Assembly: GCA_019323195.1 (NCBI GenBank)
Contig: JAHWHQ010000010.1
Coordinates: 1 to 41,913 of the forward strand
Direction of reading: 5' to 3'
Origin: Candidatus Woesearchaeota archaeon
GTDB lineage: Archaea > Nanobdellota > Nanobdellia > Woesearchaeales > JACPBV01
DNA length: 41,913 bases
The notes beneath the pieces are model-generated. The model was given only the letters and a program-made list of their open reading frames with translations, did no database searches and was not told where the DNA came from. The translations under genes were made by a program, and so were the position numbers. Positions within the stretch are counted from its first letter, which is position 1; every line of letters starts with the position of its first letter. Of this stretch, positions 38,301 to 41,913 are shown in pieces.

Positions 38301-41300
38301 TTAAGATCAACGAATCCGGAGCGCATAACAGCTTCATCATGGACTGCTTAGTCGGGTGTGATGACACACCTGAGGACTGTGATGCTGTCAACCTCTATGC
38401 AGTCTACAGCAAGAGTGAAGGGACAGACATACTAACCACTACAGAAGAGCTTGTAAACAACCAAAGCAGCCATTCCTGCGGTAACATGGCAGCTAACGCC
38501 ACATGCAGCGCTTTATTCAATGTATCAGCAGGCCCGTCCTACGGGAACACCAACTGGACAGTATGGTGCAGGGCGGATTCAGAAAACGCCGGCCAGCCGG
38601 AATCAGAAGAGCAGGTTAACATCTCGATAAACGACCATCCTGTAGCCGGCTTCACTTACCCATTAAACGGAACATGGCTGCACAGCACTGAGATACTAAA
38701 CGCCTCCTCCTCATACGACCTGGACAGCGCAATAACCTACTATGAATTCTATCTGGACAACAATACAGCCTTCACCTCTCCTTCCTTATTATGCAGCACT
38801 GAAGATTCAAACTGCACCTTCAAAACCCTGACACAAAGCCAGTGCCGCAATAACACAATGTCCTGCTACCTCATGGTGAATGTAAAAGAAAACGACGGTC
38901 TGAAAAACTCAACTTACATAACGATAGGCATAGACAACACAGGGCCAGCATCAGCATTAGACCAGCCCTTAAATGGGACAAACATATCATCAGGCAGCTA
39001 TGTGCTCAATGCAACAGTCTCTGACTCTGGCTCAGGGGTAAATACCGCCATATTCCTGTACAGGCAAAACCCTTCCTCCTCCTGGCAGGCAGCATGCACT
39101 GACAAGGACGGCTCTGACAGCTATAACTGCACCTGGGACACGGACAGCCTTGCAGACGGCAATCATTACCAGGTCAGGGTCTATGCCAATGACAGCGAGG
39201 GCAATATCGGCTACAACAATACCCATTACAACATAACCTTAGACCGCAGCCCTCCTTCCATATATCTCAAAAGCCCTTCAAACAACACTTGGGGCACAGA
39301 GAACATCACATTCTACTATAATGTGACAGACACCCATTCCATAATATCCAACTGCAGCATAGTCATAAACGGGACAGTGAACATTACAAACAAGACAATC
39401 ACTGAAGGCCAGACCCTGAGCTTGAATGTCAATAATTTTGCTGACGGCCACCACAGCTGGCATGTTAACTGCACGGATTTCCTCGGCAATACAAACTCAT
39501 CCCAGATAAGGGTAATAAAAACAGACCGCACAGGCCCTTCAGCAGTATTAAACCTCCCCATAACCATGGAAAATATATCTGCATCTGCATTCAGGTTAAA
39601 TGCAACAGTAACAGACTCGGGCATTGGCGTCAATAAGACAGTATTTGAGTACAGGAGCAGCGATGCAGGATCATGGATTAAGATATGCAGCAACAGCCTC
39701 GGCTTAGACGATAATTACAACTGCACATGGAACACAGGCATTCTTGAAGAAGGGAATGATTACCAAGTAAGGGTCTATGCCAATGACACCCTAAACAACA
39801 CCGGGAGCTATGATAATGCGACCAACATAACGATAGACCGGAGCCCTCCTGCCATCTACCTTGAAGCGCCCGCAAACAACAGCCAGGATGTTGACGGCAT
39901 TGTAGTATTCTACTATAATGCGACAGACGCATTGCTGAGCATAAAAAACTGCAGCCTCTATATCAACGGCACGATAAATAAGACAAACACCACCATAACA
40001 GAAAGCGCAGAACAGGAATTCAGGGTCAGCGGAATTAATGACGGCTTTTACAACTGGTCTGTCGGGTGCTATGATTCTGCCGATAATTTCAACCGTACAG
40101 CTGTTTTCCTTCTGGCCATAGCCCCTGACACAGACCCCCCAAATATAACCCTGATAGGCCCGCAAAACAACACGATCTACACAAGCCCAGACATCTCATT
40201 CCGCTTTGATGTAGATGATGCATTATCAGGGATAGCGAACTGTACTGTCATAATAAACAACAGGACAAACACCACCAACTCCTCAATAATATCAGAAACA
40301 GGAACAAATACAATAACAGTAAATGATGTCGGCAACGGCAATTATACATGGTCTGTCAACTGCACTGACACCTCCCCCAACCGCAACATAGGGGCCAGCA
40401 CAACCTATAACCTCACAGTAAGGGAAACCACTACCATAATAGTAAACCTGACAACAGATAAAGCAGCCTATGAGATGGGAGAGCCTGCTGCCATAACCAC
40501 AATAACAAAAGACGAGTTCAAAACCCTGATTAACACCTCTATCACAACCGACATAATAAGGTCCAACACCTCGCTGGAATGGTGGAACTCCTCATGGCAG
40601 TTCAGGAAGCCCGTTTACCTGACTAACAGCCTTAACGAGAACAGGACAAATATAAGCGTTCAGGTAAACATAACAGGCCTTGACACCAACATAGAATCCT
40701 GCGCAGACGAGATAAGGATCATCCGCAACAATTCCCTTAACCATACCATAATGCAGAGCCAGGTCATAAGCGGCGATGACAGCACGTGGTGCGAGGTAAG
40801 GTTCTATGCGGACATAGGCCCAGGTGCGGTCAATGAGAGCAATTATTATGCGTATTATTCCAACTCTGATGCCAATGACCCTGGCTTCGGCCCTGTTGCA
40901 TCCCCTGACAGGCCAAGGTTGATATTCTTTGATGATTTCGAGACGCAGGATTACTCTGCCGGCCCCTATGATGACTGGGGAACGTTCCAGGGCCAGGCAG
41001 CTGACCCCAACCCTGCAGTTACGACAGATGCAGACCTTGACCCTAACGGCGACTACGGCTCCAAGCTCTGCGGCGGTGACGGCGGCGCTGTACAGGGAAC
41101 ATGGGTCAACAGGACAGTCAATACCTTAGGGTATAAAAATATCAATGTCTCGTTCCAGAGGTCTGTCGGCCTTCCAGCTGGTCAGCCGCCGTTTGAAAGC
41201 TACTACCGGGCACAATATGATGCTGAGGGTGTTTCATTCCGTGATATGGAAAACCTTACCGCCAGCGTATCATTAGGATGGAAAAATTTCACCCTCCCAT

Positions 41301-41913
41301 CAACAGCAGATAATAATTCCAACCTTGTAATCCGCTTTTTCCAGGAAGAAAGCCGGTCAGATGAATGCTCCTGGACAGATGATGTCAGGGTTGAAGGCAT
41401 AATCACAGGGTTCAACAGTTCTGTTGGAGAGGAAGAAGAGCTGGTCCAAAGAACAAAGAACAGCACAGGCTTTGACGGAGAATGGCAGTTCAGTTTCGAC
41501 ACTAATGTAGGCACAGGAAATTACTCGGCCATCTCAGTTGCGCAAGACCCCAACTACAATAGCGCGAAGGATACAGCTTATTTCTCAGTAATACCTGACA
41601 CGACCTCCCCGACAGTAGCCTTAAACACCGCCAATAATACATGGGAAAGGCAGAACATCACCCTCTACTATACCCCTGACGATACAGCCTCTGCAATAGT
41701 AAACTGCACCTTAATACTAAATGATAAGAAGAACATGACCAATAAGACAATAACAAAAGGCATCCCTAATAACTTTACCCTGTACAATCTGGCAGAAGGC
41801 GCCTACACATGGACTGTCAACTGCACCGATGATGACGGCAACATAGGGACAAACACATCCCACAGGACATTCTACATAGATAACACAATGCCCTCAATAG
41901 GCCTAAACCTCCC
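20399..41913 (+). CDS. Giant secreted/surface multidomain protein, at least 7171 aa, open at the right edge
   Basis: From ATG 20399 this frame stays open to the window end: 7171 complete codons, no stop, and one domain style throughout. Order: signal peptide or anchor (LIVILLLLLIIGF, residues about 14-33); unknown and Ig-like domains to 635; DNRLRE-like domains at 640-836, 1200-1369 and 1631-1816; two copies of an unknown module (839-1097, 1371-1621); a D-P-G-F-A-E segment near 1975; beta domains to about 3460; FN3 3463-3555; then super-repeat A from 3653 and B from 5555, each with Ig-like repeats and a DUF2341-like domain. Ig-like repeats share N-C-(S/T)...W-x-V-N-C-T-D, with paired Cys and sequons. 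Likely a glycosylated adhesin or S-layer-associated stalk. The 3' end and any anchor lie outside the window. An ATG at 20357 would add 14 residues. Confidence 0.85.
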   Translation, partial: MKSRIGEKAQLKNLIVILLLLLIIGFTATAFNIPANKSISIDLEYRKGAGFDADNDGIEYIKGAIDFTVENTSFSWDVNQTKLGTRWVINSLDNIQTTTLCYGASKTCRFIDLEPSSESWDDAMYISYGRHGAGYNNTVGAQVIYVDYSLGEDPHSDIAYSGLSYLPAVFMETKETKTYTRIISFLEEKLEVIRGTLLSIKARLVYLNDSPVPSGEVSLYLNNTLVGTEMTDIFGHVTFELNTSLYIPSEYLLNITYHGQITKAPQETITVMPSFNLTALKILPLDKTNTTSNLTNTTGNATGIEESLTQLPAEIGKPVRWVKRIRVRKNSSEHMNIPFKLPEEAEKIVIEKDDSIERRVIQKKEMTAFGTNSASDKKAPFFELKGIKNKKKFIEIEDSSGQDEVEYSIGFQTPPPRAMEKNISRYKKVITVSAPHLNYTYVLTYTSITEIVKTENKKAIKLYWLRDINSSVIRESRLFTANDTNENGYIDYIEWVTPHLSNQTFEVVIEIAKALHLDENKTPISDIYEKVKSQDNIWSEPIYHNEYVRVTFEKELNSYNDITVYVRNSQNMNTSIEVYRYNSTEKITEFPIITSEKYYKVYLLNMSTSSKTFELKVKNHGDDETAYLEFDHIIDPEGSKSITASKDSYINQYVNTENNGARLGLRVGKAGTATRRLRTLIEFNLSSIPGDAVITNAVLSLYYSEDIDASGNRIHGVHRVLESWEEGSGLGDTNDANINGTTWDERWYSQNWASAGGSFNSTATDTQTVGDSESYGWIEWNVTSDVQYFLGNPGSNFGWLIKDTDEATLSTRKYYNSTEDPDASSWPKLEVNYTYTINDSEAPSWSGQFQGDHGLGQIVNLTAMWSDDAALDSFWLSTNETGAWQNYTAREFGHTLSHMIDVGSFSTAKNNPLAAISISSANDAYVRQGINISYTYGDNAGNDKVSIIRFFSPIDITGYDKVVYFVDPDIANFHATDIHFRNGTGLCSSPLINLTSAGWQRVEFDISGITGDCNKSRIDSVRISFNDINDADTGSGNIVVDEAYLRNISGFISFASETGWYNISSAGVGTSVAWRIYANDSSGNINSTAIMNFVIEDTINPSVESLQDNPDPVNIYSFINISAVVTDNTAVDTVLIEVEEPDSSKTNYTTKNSQDTYFNASINTTQMGYHTYRIYANDSYGNMNSSQTGTFTVKNQDMYNVEYMAESDSYASEESADMNYGSSEELVSGENESKITEILVKFSVDIPEEANITNANLSLYFYNSTISPSDALNLSARRVTGSWDELSVTWNSKPGYVSSSSDEANLTEAYGWVGWNVTGIVRLWVNGSAADWGFAIVPGNKSANASKHFRSKEYSNQSLRPVLEVDYSYHHDLSWSGQSQSIATAGQIVNLTAMWSDDSALDSFWLSTNETGTWQNYTAREFGHTLSHMIDVDSFSKAKNNDLASIDLYPANEAYVRQGMNISYVYGNETGNDKVSIIRFFSPIDITGYGRVVYFVKPDTADFHATDIHLRNGSGLCSSPNFNLTSAGWQKIEFNISDITGTCNKSEIDSVRIGFNDINNSDTGSGSILVDEAYLRNSTGFSSFESAISWYNISSAGIGTSVAWRIYANDSSGKTRHTNAMVFTLAEGPKEYVRNLPISIYGEDTHSDPEDEIANYKESETLDLIHSPDGSGMIYIEFSDVNFSRLFNASTVETAQLMLRFTDSTNANAVNISLYRINSSWNASNITYGDYGKNPTIIPAPVDVVMNLTDNYGIKTWNISSLVKGWANRSYDNYGVALNISGAEGYTTKKFRSTEYVVSIGKVRRPKLHIVYYDFENPSVNISIKDALNDNISSVIEFLDPGGSMVLTVEDDPEPTTIPADVYDIRITTEDNVVESILFKDVNISEDIPRIVHIDDPSDNQGYEELYAIDPAGLNFTSANVTIKNATASSLYKCADWNFTTRACMGTWKKLMDITPGRPYSFNITAQDPGFAETGVSSINSNKSTYHINETAKIIMVILDTEGYLAYNASLTLNITSPDSIITKYSTGSGEITETEVGIYESVYNKTSLEGNYSMLVKAVGDGVNSTLLSEFLVKEYYEFDILRHTPVTIDPWREVVNSSIKLISYTSSTEFNFSEVLPVNFTVLYRGNATETISGDKIILKWSNLSNNSVINYIALPPFITPDLYELGPAYVDYASSRYYEARPWYLAIDPLEGGGSKEQICYDDAHQVVPCPQGGAFTPLASDCSYDGCPYHYMSATGCSDNYIEFHFGDIGIPGNGTVMNASVTLEYSDESGKAFDNDVYCYNGTGFIKIADAVNHTGSDGTETYNLSNPSCYNTLARANDIRIRFCRASGDSGRVYIDRAFVNASYVEGTGWRSPSATGDDYSLWLDPENAYESDGLNTIENAAGEAQDWYDFSFNVPAGVTIDGIEVKVKAKVPTPDNSSAGIELSWDGGAGYTSSGYSLGTDSTSYVILSSGGSSNTWGRSWSGSEFSDDSFRLRLNKTGPSISLLIDHIQAKAYFSDNLPPYINMSINNTSPQRYDVVNITADISDNIELVSCLFRMNGTSDGSFVNISKELSGTSSQCSQNFTIDAAKGSYINFTVIVNDTSSNTNQSSLFITVQNSPPPTATILYPAPNMYTSKQPLDLNITYPAEDDGDSITIYWYVNGILNQTTPANTTLNASDGYYILNASLYDGYNFSSNSSVNFTLDTTPPNITLYLDKTNNQLIYETIVNITANLSDRFGLSLGQIIVNDTGSERVFNFSISGASAQISQNITISCPEGCVINFSARAYDLANNSRTNSTLKTVVKDRPVHAVNISKNDSGIYQHEHVLFNATWNSSSSLHYYIFSTNQSGGWLNTTPRLFTGDNVSSNISIITAEPGTVVGWQFYANNTVGNSSNTSLQAFTVGGVIWNQSNLNLGSTQKERPALTKNARLIGYLNNSNARVSCYEGACSIITSNFTSQDINDTSTNVKFSCSSSEAGIHNAMFSVNSTEDVYNHNISVTCSISSLCAPLCPTNTVGESGNTTLSASTTQLDVDLSRQYDLSKAFLIARHHAAAASTTSDTPPEEHRATIRFLDNDTVRIERYDHNSRPSRATWSILQSDNIDVIPFYNLWSDDDIDDDVAISPALPADYQTRCFVENMRNTRIQSADIDCMAAGDVMSNITSTTALNLKRYSSVEISGCSGLDSGETRGFIVCFNDNTTVQAGSFSASIQCRTETLAKPVNTSSSWVLFSFRADDDGLTQTSLSANLTSETEVEFCQDSTTSNPATISVQFYVVSFDNSTGSLVERQGGSVADVILQQDWDFSGNYDHNETLAVCYEGYIGDAGNNYPRNWWTAHWLDANTIRQDRGRAGGPGDSTDASCQAVQWPSILSYETGSDALNPIITVGSNNTAPIFNETINITANVSDETGLSRCVFIANHTGSDITKTVGGVSGQCSQNFTINLTRGAVINFTVIVNDTSSNKNQSSLLITVANTPPTAPVLTIPSGNISGDEITLTWLNGTDADNDPLTHTIYISGSGDFSTINQSSVEDDQNYTTTGLTNGVWYWKVNVTDSESGAESETRNFTIDETPPDITLITPLNESFDDDGMISYTFNVSDLYSVANCSLYYIDSGISILIAVNTSVNESVTQEFIKTIDDDDVIDWFVNCSDILGLVGSSGTLRVTVDMTDPSVELDFPGNNSFDSDGAIEMEYTPTDTYLDACRLYTNLSGVWAVNQTEDDPDSGSLNIFNSISNADGSYIWNVLCNDSAGNIDWGDSNFTINIDTKNPGINLTSPTPPNNTNQTTIRSMTVNATHFDVNPEIIALYLNGIQNQSKYWTGHYTNFTLSSIPDGSHTYYVFIRDDAGNFNATETRTVNIDLTPPVIYPESPDNNSYLNSSNITLRYNSSDAFPIKNCSLIINGAINQTNASITRDISQNFTLNNLNNTYSWQVNCTDIYGHTNKSETRVLNIDLNTPLISNESVNDTSVSVQDFVCLNVTVTDNFIVDTVLAEIDVSPPGSDEVVELLDDGLGCDKAASDNVYSREYQNMYVWGTKSAYYWNRTVANDSAGNIKITTPNLKWNVSAAALLVAAVGPVNYVVNETPPSNNVTLYYNISCAAPGPPCEDITAFVQYHKDGVWSFITTETTDLIGEKDNETVTPNPLPAGSSFISNFTITAGENTGNNTWLIRCLGLGSNTGFNIISENSTIRINDRPVAALHYPTNGSWMGSSVILNASDSADSDGNLTNYIFELDNNSGFESPSILCDIDNTVDTALAYDGNLTGSYTHHKGNYTNATSDDSSYWVVGLDGYGTSDAYMVLEFNISDYYISNESLKNMSFPTRYCHSGDDLSIVGCNGDDADGSAQGSQDVELYNYSSGLWVDIGNLSTADGGYEVESIFSINAYLPHFINHTGKNVKIRYEMDYYNNLVTKDSFLVLDYAGVNITYDSEKDYCLFDTALQGQCTEENFNCYLRLNVTDTEGLKNSTFITIGIDNTGPTVVLGLPSNRTNISSASYTMNATLTDAGSGPDTAYFFYRQDSGSEWQSACPEDGSSPYECIWDTSSLQDGNGYAVRVYGTDTVGNTGYNDTHYNITLDRSGPVISLESPANATWSIKNITFRYNVTDAHSTVLNCSMVINSTVNSTNTTITEEKSLNFSINNFPDSHHSWYVSCTDYLGNSNSSETRIIKTDSTPPTAVLNRPQTMENISASAFRVNATVTDSGIGVNKTVFEYRSSDTGSWTRICSSSIGLDDHYNCTWNTGILEEGSGYQVRVYANDSLRHTSNLDNATNITIDRTPPAIYLEGPANNTQDVDGDNLLFEYNVTDTLLDVVNCSLITNGKINQTNSTITQRTAQNFSLSGMPDGSYLWNISCTDSAGNKNVSETRILVIAADTGTPSITLVSPENNSIYTKKDINFRFNVSDALSGIANCSVIINNKTNTTNSSLISESSTNTITVNNVPDGNYTWSVNCTDTSPNRNIGASTTYNLTVRETTTIIVNVTGDKPSYEKGETAAITTTTKDSFGSFINTSITTDIIRGNASMHWWDTAWKSRKQIFINETSGSNRTDALVRVNVTGLGGYIKNCVNETRVIYNDSTKLIPVTVNVLDGDNSTYCDIVFEANVTGGVSNQGSYYLYYNNSDADNPGYDFLSEEVTILYEDFEDDWETTTGTSCDPTPDCNLKGNFSDCDSNGGDYRFCARDDPRFGSWAFCMEDWDTPNNNMGIWHTFSGLDSCGDTCYEINVSFWFTAYSLDAGEYCEVIADDDSQSAVQLYRCSDGDADCDLEADMPLSGQYIYKNVSLVEKGIGITGSNIEIRLMAQHSATGDECFFDDFSITGYRRSSQNISTRIGNTEEHIERFLNQTGVDGIWVLSYGTNISYGNYSAVSIAYHPDYLNSTGDAQFEITADTTPPSIALDTANRTWEKQDITLYYTPDDTASAIVNCTLILNNKRNITNKTITKGILNNFTLYSLPQGAYTWTVNCTDDDGNIGTNTSHRTFYIDNTMPSIGLNLPVHLENFSVSFVRFNFTAEDNMDTNLTCSLKIDKKVNVSGIEAANGSYTNITVHGFSDGMHRWNITCWDNASNINTSLSRNFTTDTTHPVIALNYPANNSWDNDGSIQMNYTPSDTSLRYCELWGNFSGTWQKNQTDTTPTSYVMNNFSPITLNEGSYVWNVNCSDYAGNYNWSIANYTLNVDSTYPKINLTSPTPINNSNQTLTSLTINATHNETNPSNIVLFWNNTKNQTKSYHGSYTNFSLSSLADSEYTYYIWINDSAGNYNQTETRTIRIDTTPPVVRLKAPGNKTWRNNDTKTVLFEYNASDALLAIANCSLIINSRINQTNRTVKKRATQNFTQAFPEGNYNWSINCSDSLNNLNSSETRLVKVDLGFPSISKESINTTEEMFTYFVCLNASIQDSVSGSNSTWAEIRLPDGSYENVSLYDNSVTSCDTSNGNGVYSYKYQLGNIGQYNWTRTFANDSAGNINYTITGILFNSTSIASMTVNMTSPQYSLKINESGAHNSFIMDCLVGCDDTPEDCDAVNLYAVYSKSEGTDILTTTEELVNNQSSHSCGNMAANATCSALFNVSAGPSYGNTNWTVWCRADSENAGQPESEEQVNISINDHPVAGFTYPLNGTWLHSTEILNASSSYDLDSAITYYEFYLDNNTAFTSPSLLCSTEDSNCTFKTLTQSQCRNNTMSCYLMVNVKENDGLKNSTYITIGIDNTGPASALDQPLNGTNISSGSYVLNATVSDSGSGVNTAIFLYRQNPSSSWQAACTDKDGSDSYNCTWDTDSLADGNHYQVRVYANDSEGNIGYNNTHYNITLDRSPPSIYLKSPSNNTWGTENITFYYNVTDTHSIISNCSIVINGTVNITNKTITEGQTLSLNVNNFADGHHSWHVNCTDFLGNTNSSQIRVIKTDRTGPSAVLNLPITMENISASAFRLNATVTDSGIGVNKTVFEYRSSDAGSWIKICSNSLGLDDNYNCTWNTGILEEGNDYQVRVYANDTLNNTGSYDNATNITIDRSPPAIYLEAPANNSQDVDGIVVFYYNATDALLSIKNCSLYINGTINKTNTTITESAEQEFRVSGINDGFYNWSVGCYDSADNFNRTAVFLLAIAPDTDPPNITLIGPQNNTIYTSPDISFRFDVDDALSGIANCTVIINNRTNTTNSSIISETGTNTITVNDVGNGNYTWSVNCTDTSPNRNIGASTTYNLTVRETTTIIVNLTTDKAAYEMGEPAAITTITKDEFKTLINTSITTDIIRSNTSLEWWNSSWQFRKPVYLTNSLNENRTNISVQVNITGLDTNIESCADEIRIIRNNSLNHTIMQSQVISGDDSTWCEVRFYADIGPGAVNESNYYAYYSNSDANDPGFGPVASPDRPRLIFFDDFETQDYSAGPYDDWGTFQGQAADPNPAVTTDADLDPNGDYGSKLCGGDGGAVQGTWVNRTVNTLGYKNINVSFQRSVGLPAGQPPFESYYRAQYDAEGVSFRDMENLTASVSLGWKNFTLPSTADNNSNLVIRFFQEESRSDECSWTDDVRVEGIITGFNSSVGEEEELVQRTKNSTGFDGEWQFSFDTNVGTGNYSAISVAQDPNYNSAKDTAYFSVIPDTTSPTVALNTANNTWERQNITLYYTPDDTASAIVNCTLILNDKKNMTNKTITKGIPNNFTLYNLAEGAYTWTVNCTDDDGNIGTNTSHRTFYIDNTMPSIGLNL
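22316..22905 (+). other. DNRLRE-like domain 1 (giant protein)
   Basis: S-I-T-A-S-K-D-S-Y-I-N...N-N-G, then L-R-T-L-I-E-F-N-L-S-S-I-P, N-A-V-L-S-L-Y-Y, and W-I-E-W-N-V-T-S-D-V-Q. This is the pattern of beta-sandwich DNRLRE domains of bacterial and archaeal surface proteins. Further copies follow at about 23996-24506 and 25289-25846. Confidence 0.6.
22915..23690 (+). repeat. Duplicated unknown module, copy 1
   Basis: Encodes a domain opening with S-W-S-G-Q and containing VNLTAMWSDDAALDSFWLST and later S-A-G-W-Q-R-V-E-F-D-I-S-G. A near copy starts 1590 bp (530 codons) downstream. Each copy follows a DNRLRE-like domain, so the pair was duplicated as a unit. Confidence 0.7.
24510..25262 (+). repeat. 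Duplicated unknown module, copy 2
   Basis: Carries VNLTAMWSDDSALDSFWLST, matching copy 1 apart from one residue in this stretch, and keeps the same order of motifs. Offset from copy 1 is 1590 bp. Many third-position differences show that the duplication is not very recent. Confidence 0.7.
27925..28215 (+). repeat. Ig-like unit with Q-C-S-Q-N-F-T-I motif, copy 1
   Basis: Contains N-I-T-A-D-I-S-D-N, Q-C-S-Q-N-F-T-I and I-N-F-T-V-I-V-N-D-T-S-S-N. A related unit lies 2565 bp (855 codons) downstream at about 30490-30780, showing another in-frame duplication in the first half of the gene. Confidence 0.6.
30490..30780 (+). repeat. Ig-like unit with Q-C-S-Q-N-F-T-I motif, copy 2
   Basis: Contains N-I-T-A-N-V-S-D-E, Q-C-S-Q-N-F-T-I and I-N-F-T-V-I-V-N-D-T-S-S-N, collinear with the unit at 27925-28215. 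Confidence 0.6.
30787..31062 (+). other. FN3-like domain (giant protein)
   Basis: L-T-W-L-N-G-T-D-A-D-N-D-P-L-T-H-T-I-Y-I, then a Y-T-T-T-G-L-T-N-G-V-W-Y-W-K-V-N-V-T-D segment. The W...Y-x-W-x-V layout is that of fibronectin type III domains in prokaryotic surface proteins. Confidence 0.6.
31355..37060 (+). repeat. Super-repeat copy A (5706 bp, 1902 codons)
   Basis: Starts at T-D-P-S-V-E-L-D-F-P and ends just before T-D-T-T-H-P-V-I-A-L-N-Y-P, where copy B begins with the same domain order. It contains about a dozen Ig-like repeats, one DUF2341-like domain and a T-Y-N-L-T-V-R-E-T-T-T-I-I-V-N segment. It carries about 179 codons absent from copy B, lying between about 33085 and 33640. Confidence 0.75.
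35411..35722 (+). other. DUF2341-like domain, copy A
   Basis: W-W-D-T-A-W-K-S-R-K-Q-I-F-I, followed about 80 residues later by S-Y-Y-L-Y-Y-N-N-S-D-A-D-N-P-G. This is the usual opening and closing of DUF2341, a beta-sandwich found in archaeal and bacterial exterior proteins. The second copy lies at 40580. Confidence 0.65.
37061..41913 (+). repeat. Super-repeat copy B (incomplete at the window edge)
   Basis: Repeats the domain order of copy A. The offset to copy A is about 5709 bp at the start, 5172 bp after the A-specific segment, and 5100 bp at the end. The last 107 nt of the window (41807-41913) are identical to 36707-36813, while upstream parts are much more diverged. About 250 bp remain before B would be complete. 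Confidence 0.75.
40580..40887 (+). other. DUF2341-like domain, copy B
   Basis: W-W-N-S-S-W-Q-F-R-K-P-V-Y-L, then N-Y-Y-A-Y-Y-S-N-S-D-A-N-D-P-G. It is the counterpart of the domain at 35411 and closer to the DUF2341 consensus than copy A. Confidence 0.7.

Noticed and set aside
20399..41913. Many 60-150-codon frames on the minus strand and in other plus frames
   Set aside because: All lie within the giant continuous frame; they are short, Cys/His/Trp-rich shadows without start signals.
31355..41913. Possible CRISPR array or simple tandem repeat
   Set aside because: The repeats are protein-coding, hundreds to thousands of bases long, in phase with the reading frame and diverged mainly at third positions. 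No short direct repeats with unique spacers occur.

Overview
The window looks like a piece of a DPANN archaeal chromosome, most likely of the Woesearchaeota/Pacearchaeota type. The evidence is archaeal TATA boxes about 26-28 nt upstream of several start codons (leaderless genes), arginine written almost only as AGG/AGA, GGTGA-type Shine-Dalgarno (SD) sites elsewhere, a UbiA/geranylgeranyl-reductase/polyprenyl-synthase lipid locus, a HerA-like ATPase, and very large secreted proteins packed with N-glycosylation sequons. The lineage is inferred; there is no rRNA or tRNA to confirm it.

Layout. 0-1.7 kb: accessory genes, namely a 48-aa TRASH-like zinc finger, a Fic/Doc-type protein with an overlapping 40-aa partner, a structured inverted repeat, and a four-helix membrane protein on the minus strand. 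2.0-8.4 kb: a plus-strand cluster of an AbrB-like regulator (ATGA overlap), a 1464-aa two-pass membrane protein with five exterior carboxypeptidase-regulatory-like repeats and a cytoplasmic HerA/FtsK-like ATPase, and two coiled-coil proteins. 8.4-10.1 kb: a secreted Cys-rich protein cotranscribed with a small basic protein whose paralogue is transcribed divergently. 10.3-12.1 kb: a KaiC-like ATPase followed by a V4R-like ligand-binding protein. 12.1-16.4 kb: an isoprenoid locus, with UbiA prenyltransferase, a citrate-synthase-fold protein and a geranylgeranyl-reductase-like flavoprotein overlapping on the minus strand, and a divergent polyprenyl diphosphate synthase broken by an in-frame TAA. 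The gap between them holds about 130 nt of nested perfect inverted repeats. 16.7-20.2 kb: a secreted purple-acid-phosphatase-like enzyme, a tandem helix-turn-helix protein, and a PIN-toxin/antitoxin pair on the minus strand.

20.4 kb to the right edge is one uninterrupted plus-strand reading frame of 7171 codons with no stop. It encodes a giant secreted or surface protein with three DNRLRE-like domains, duplicated unknown modules, an FN3 domain, two DUF2341-like domains and many Ig-like repeats carrying paired cysteines and dense Asn-X-Ser/Thr. Its second half is built from a super-repeat of 5706 bp (1902 codons), one full copy and most of a second. The last 107 nt of the window are identical to the matching part of the first copy, so copying or conversion was recent.

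The strongest candidates for undescribed biology are the giant super-repeat protein, the exterior-repeat/HerA-like ATPase operon with a possible self-regulating AbrB operator, the prenyl locus containing a citrate-synthase-like enzyme, and the structured element between the prenyl genes.
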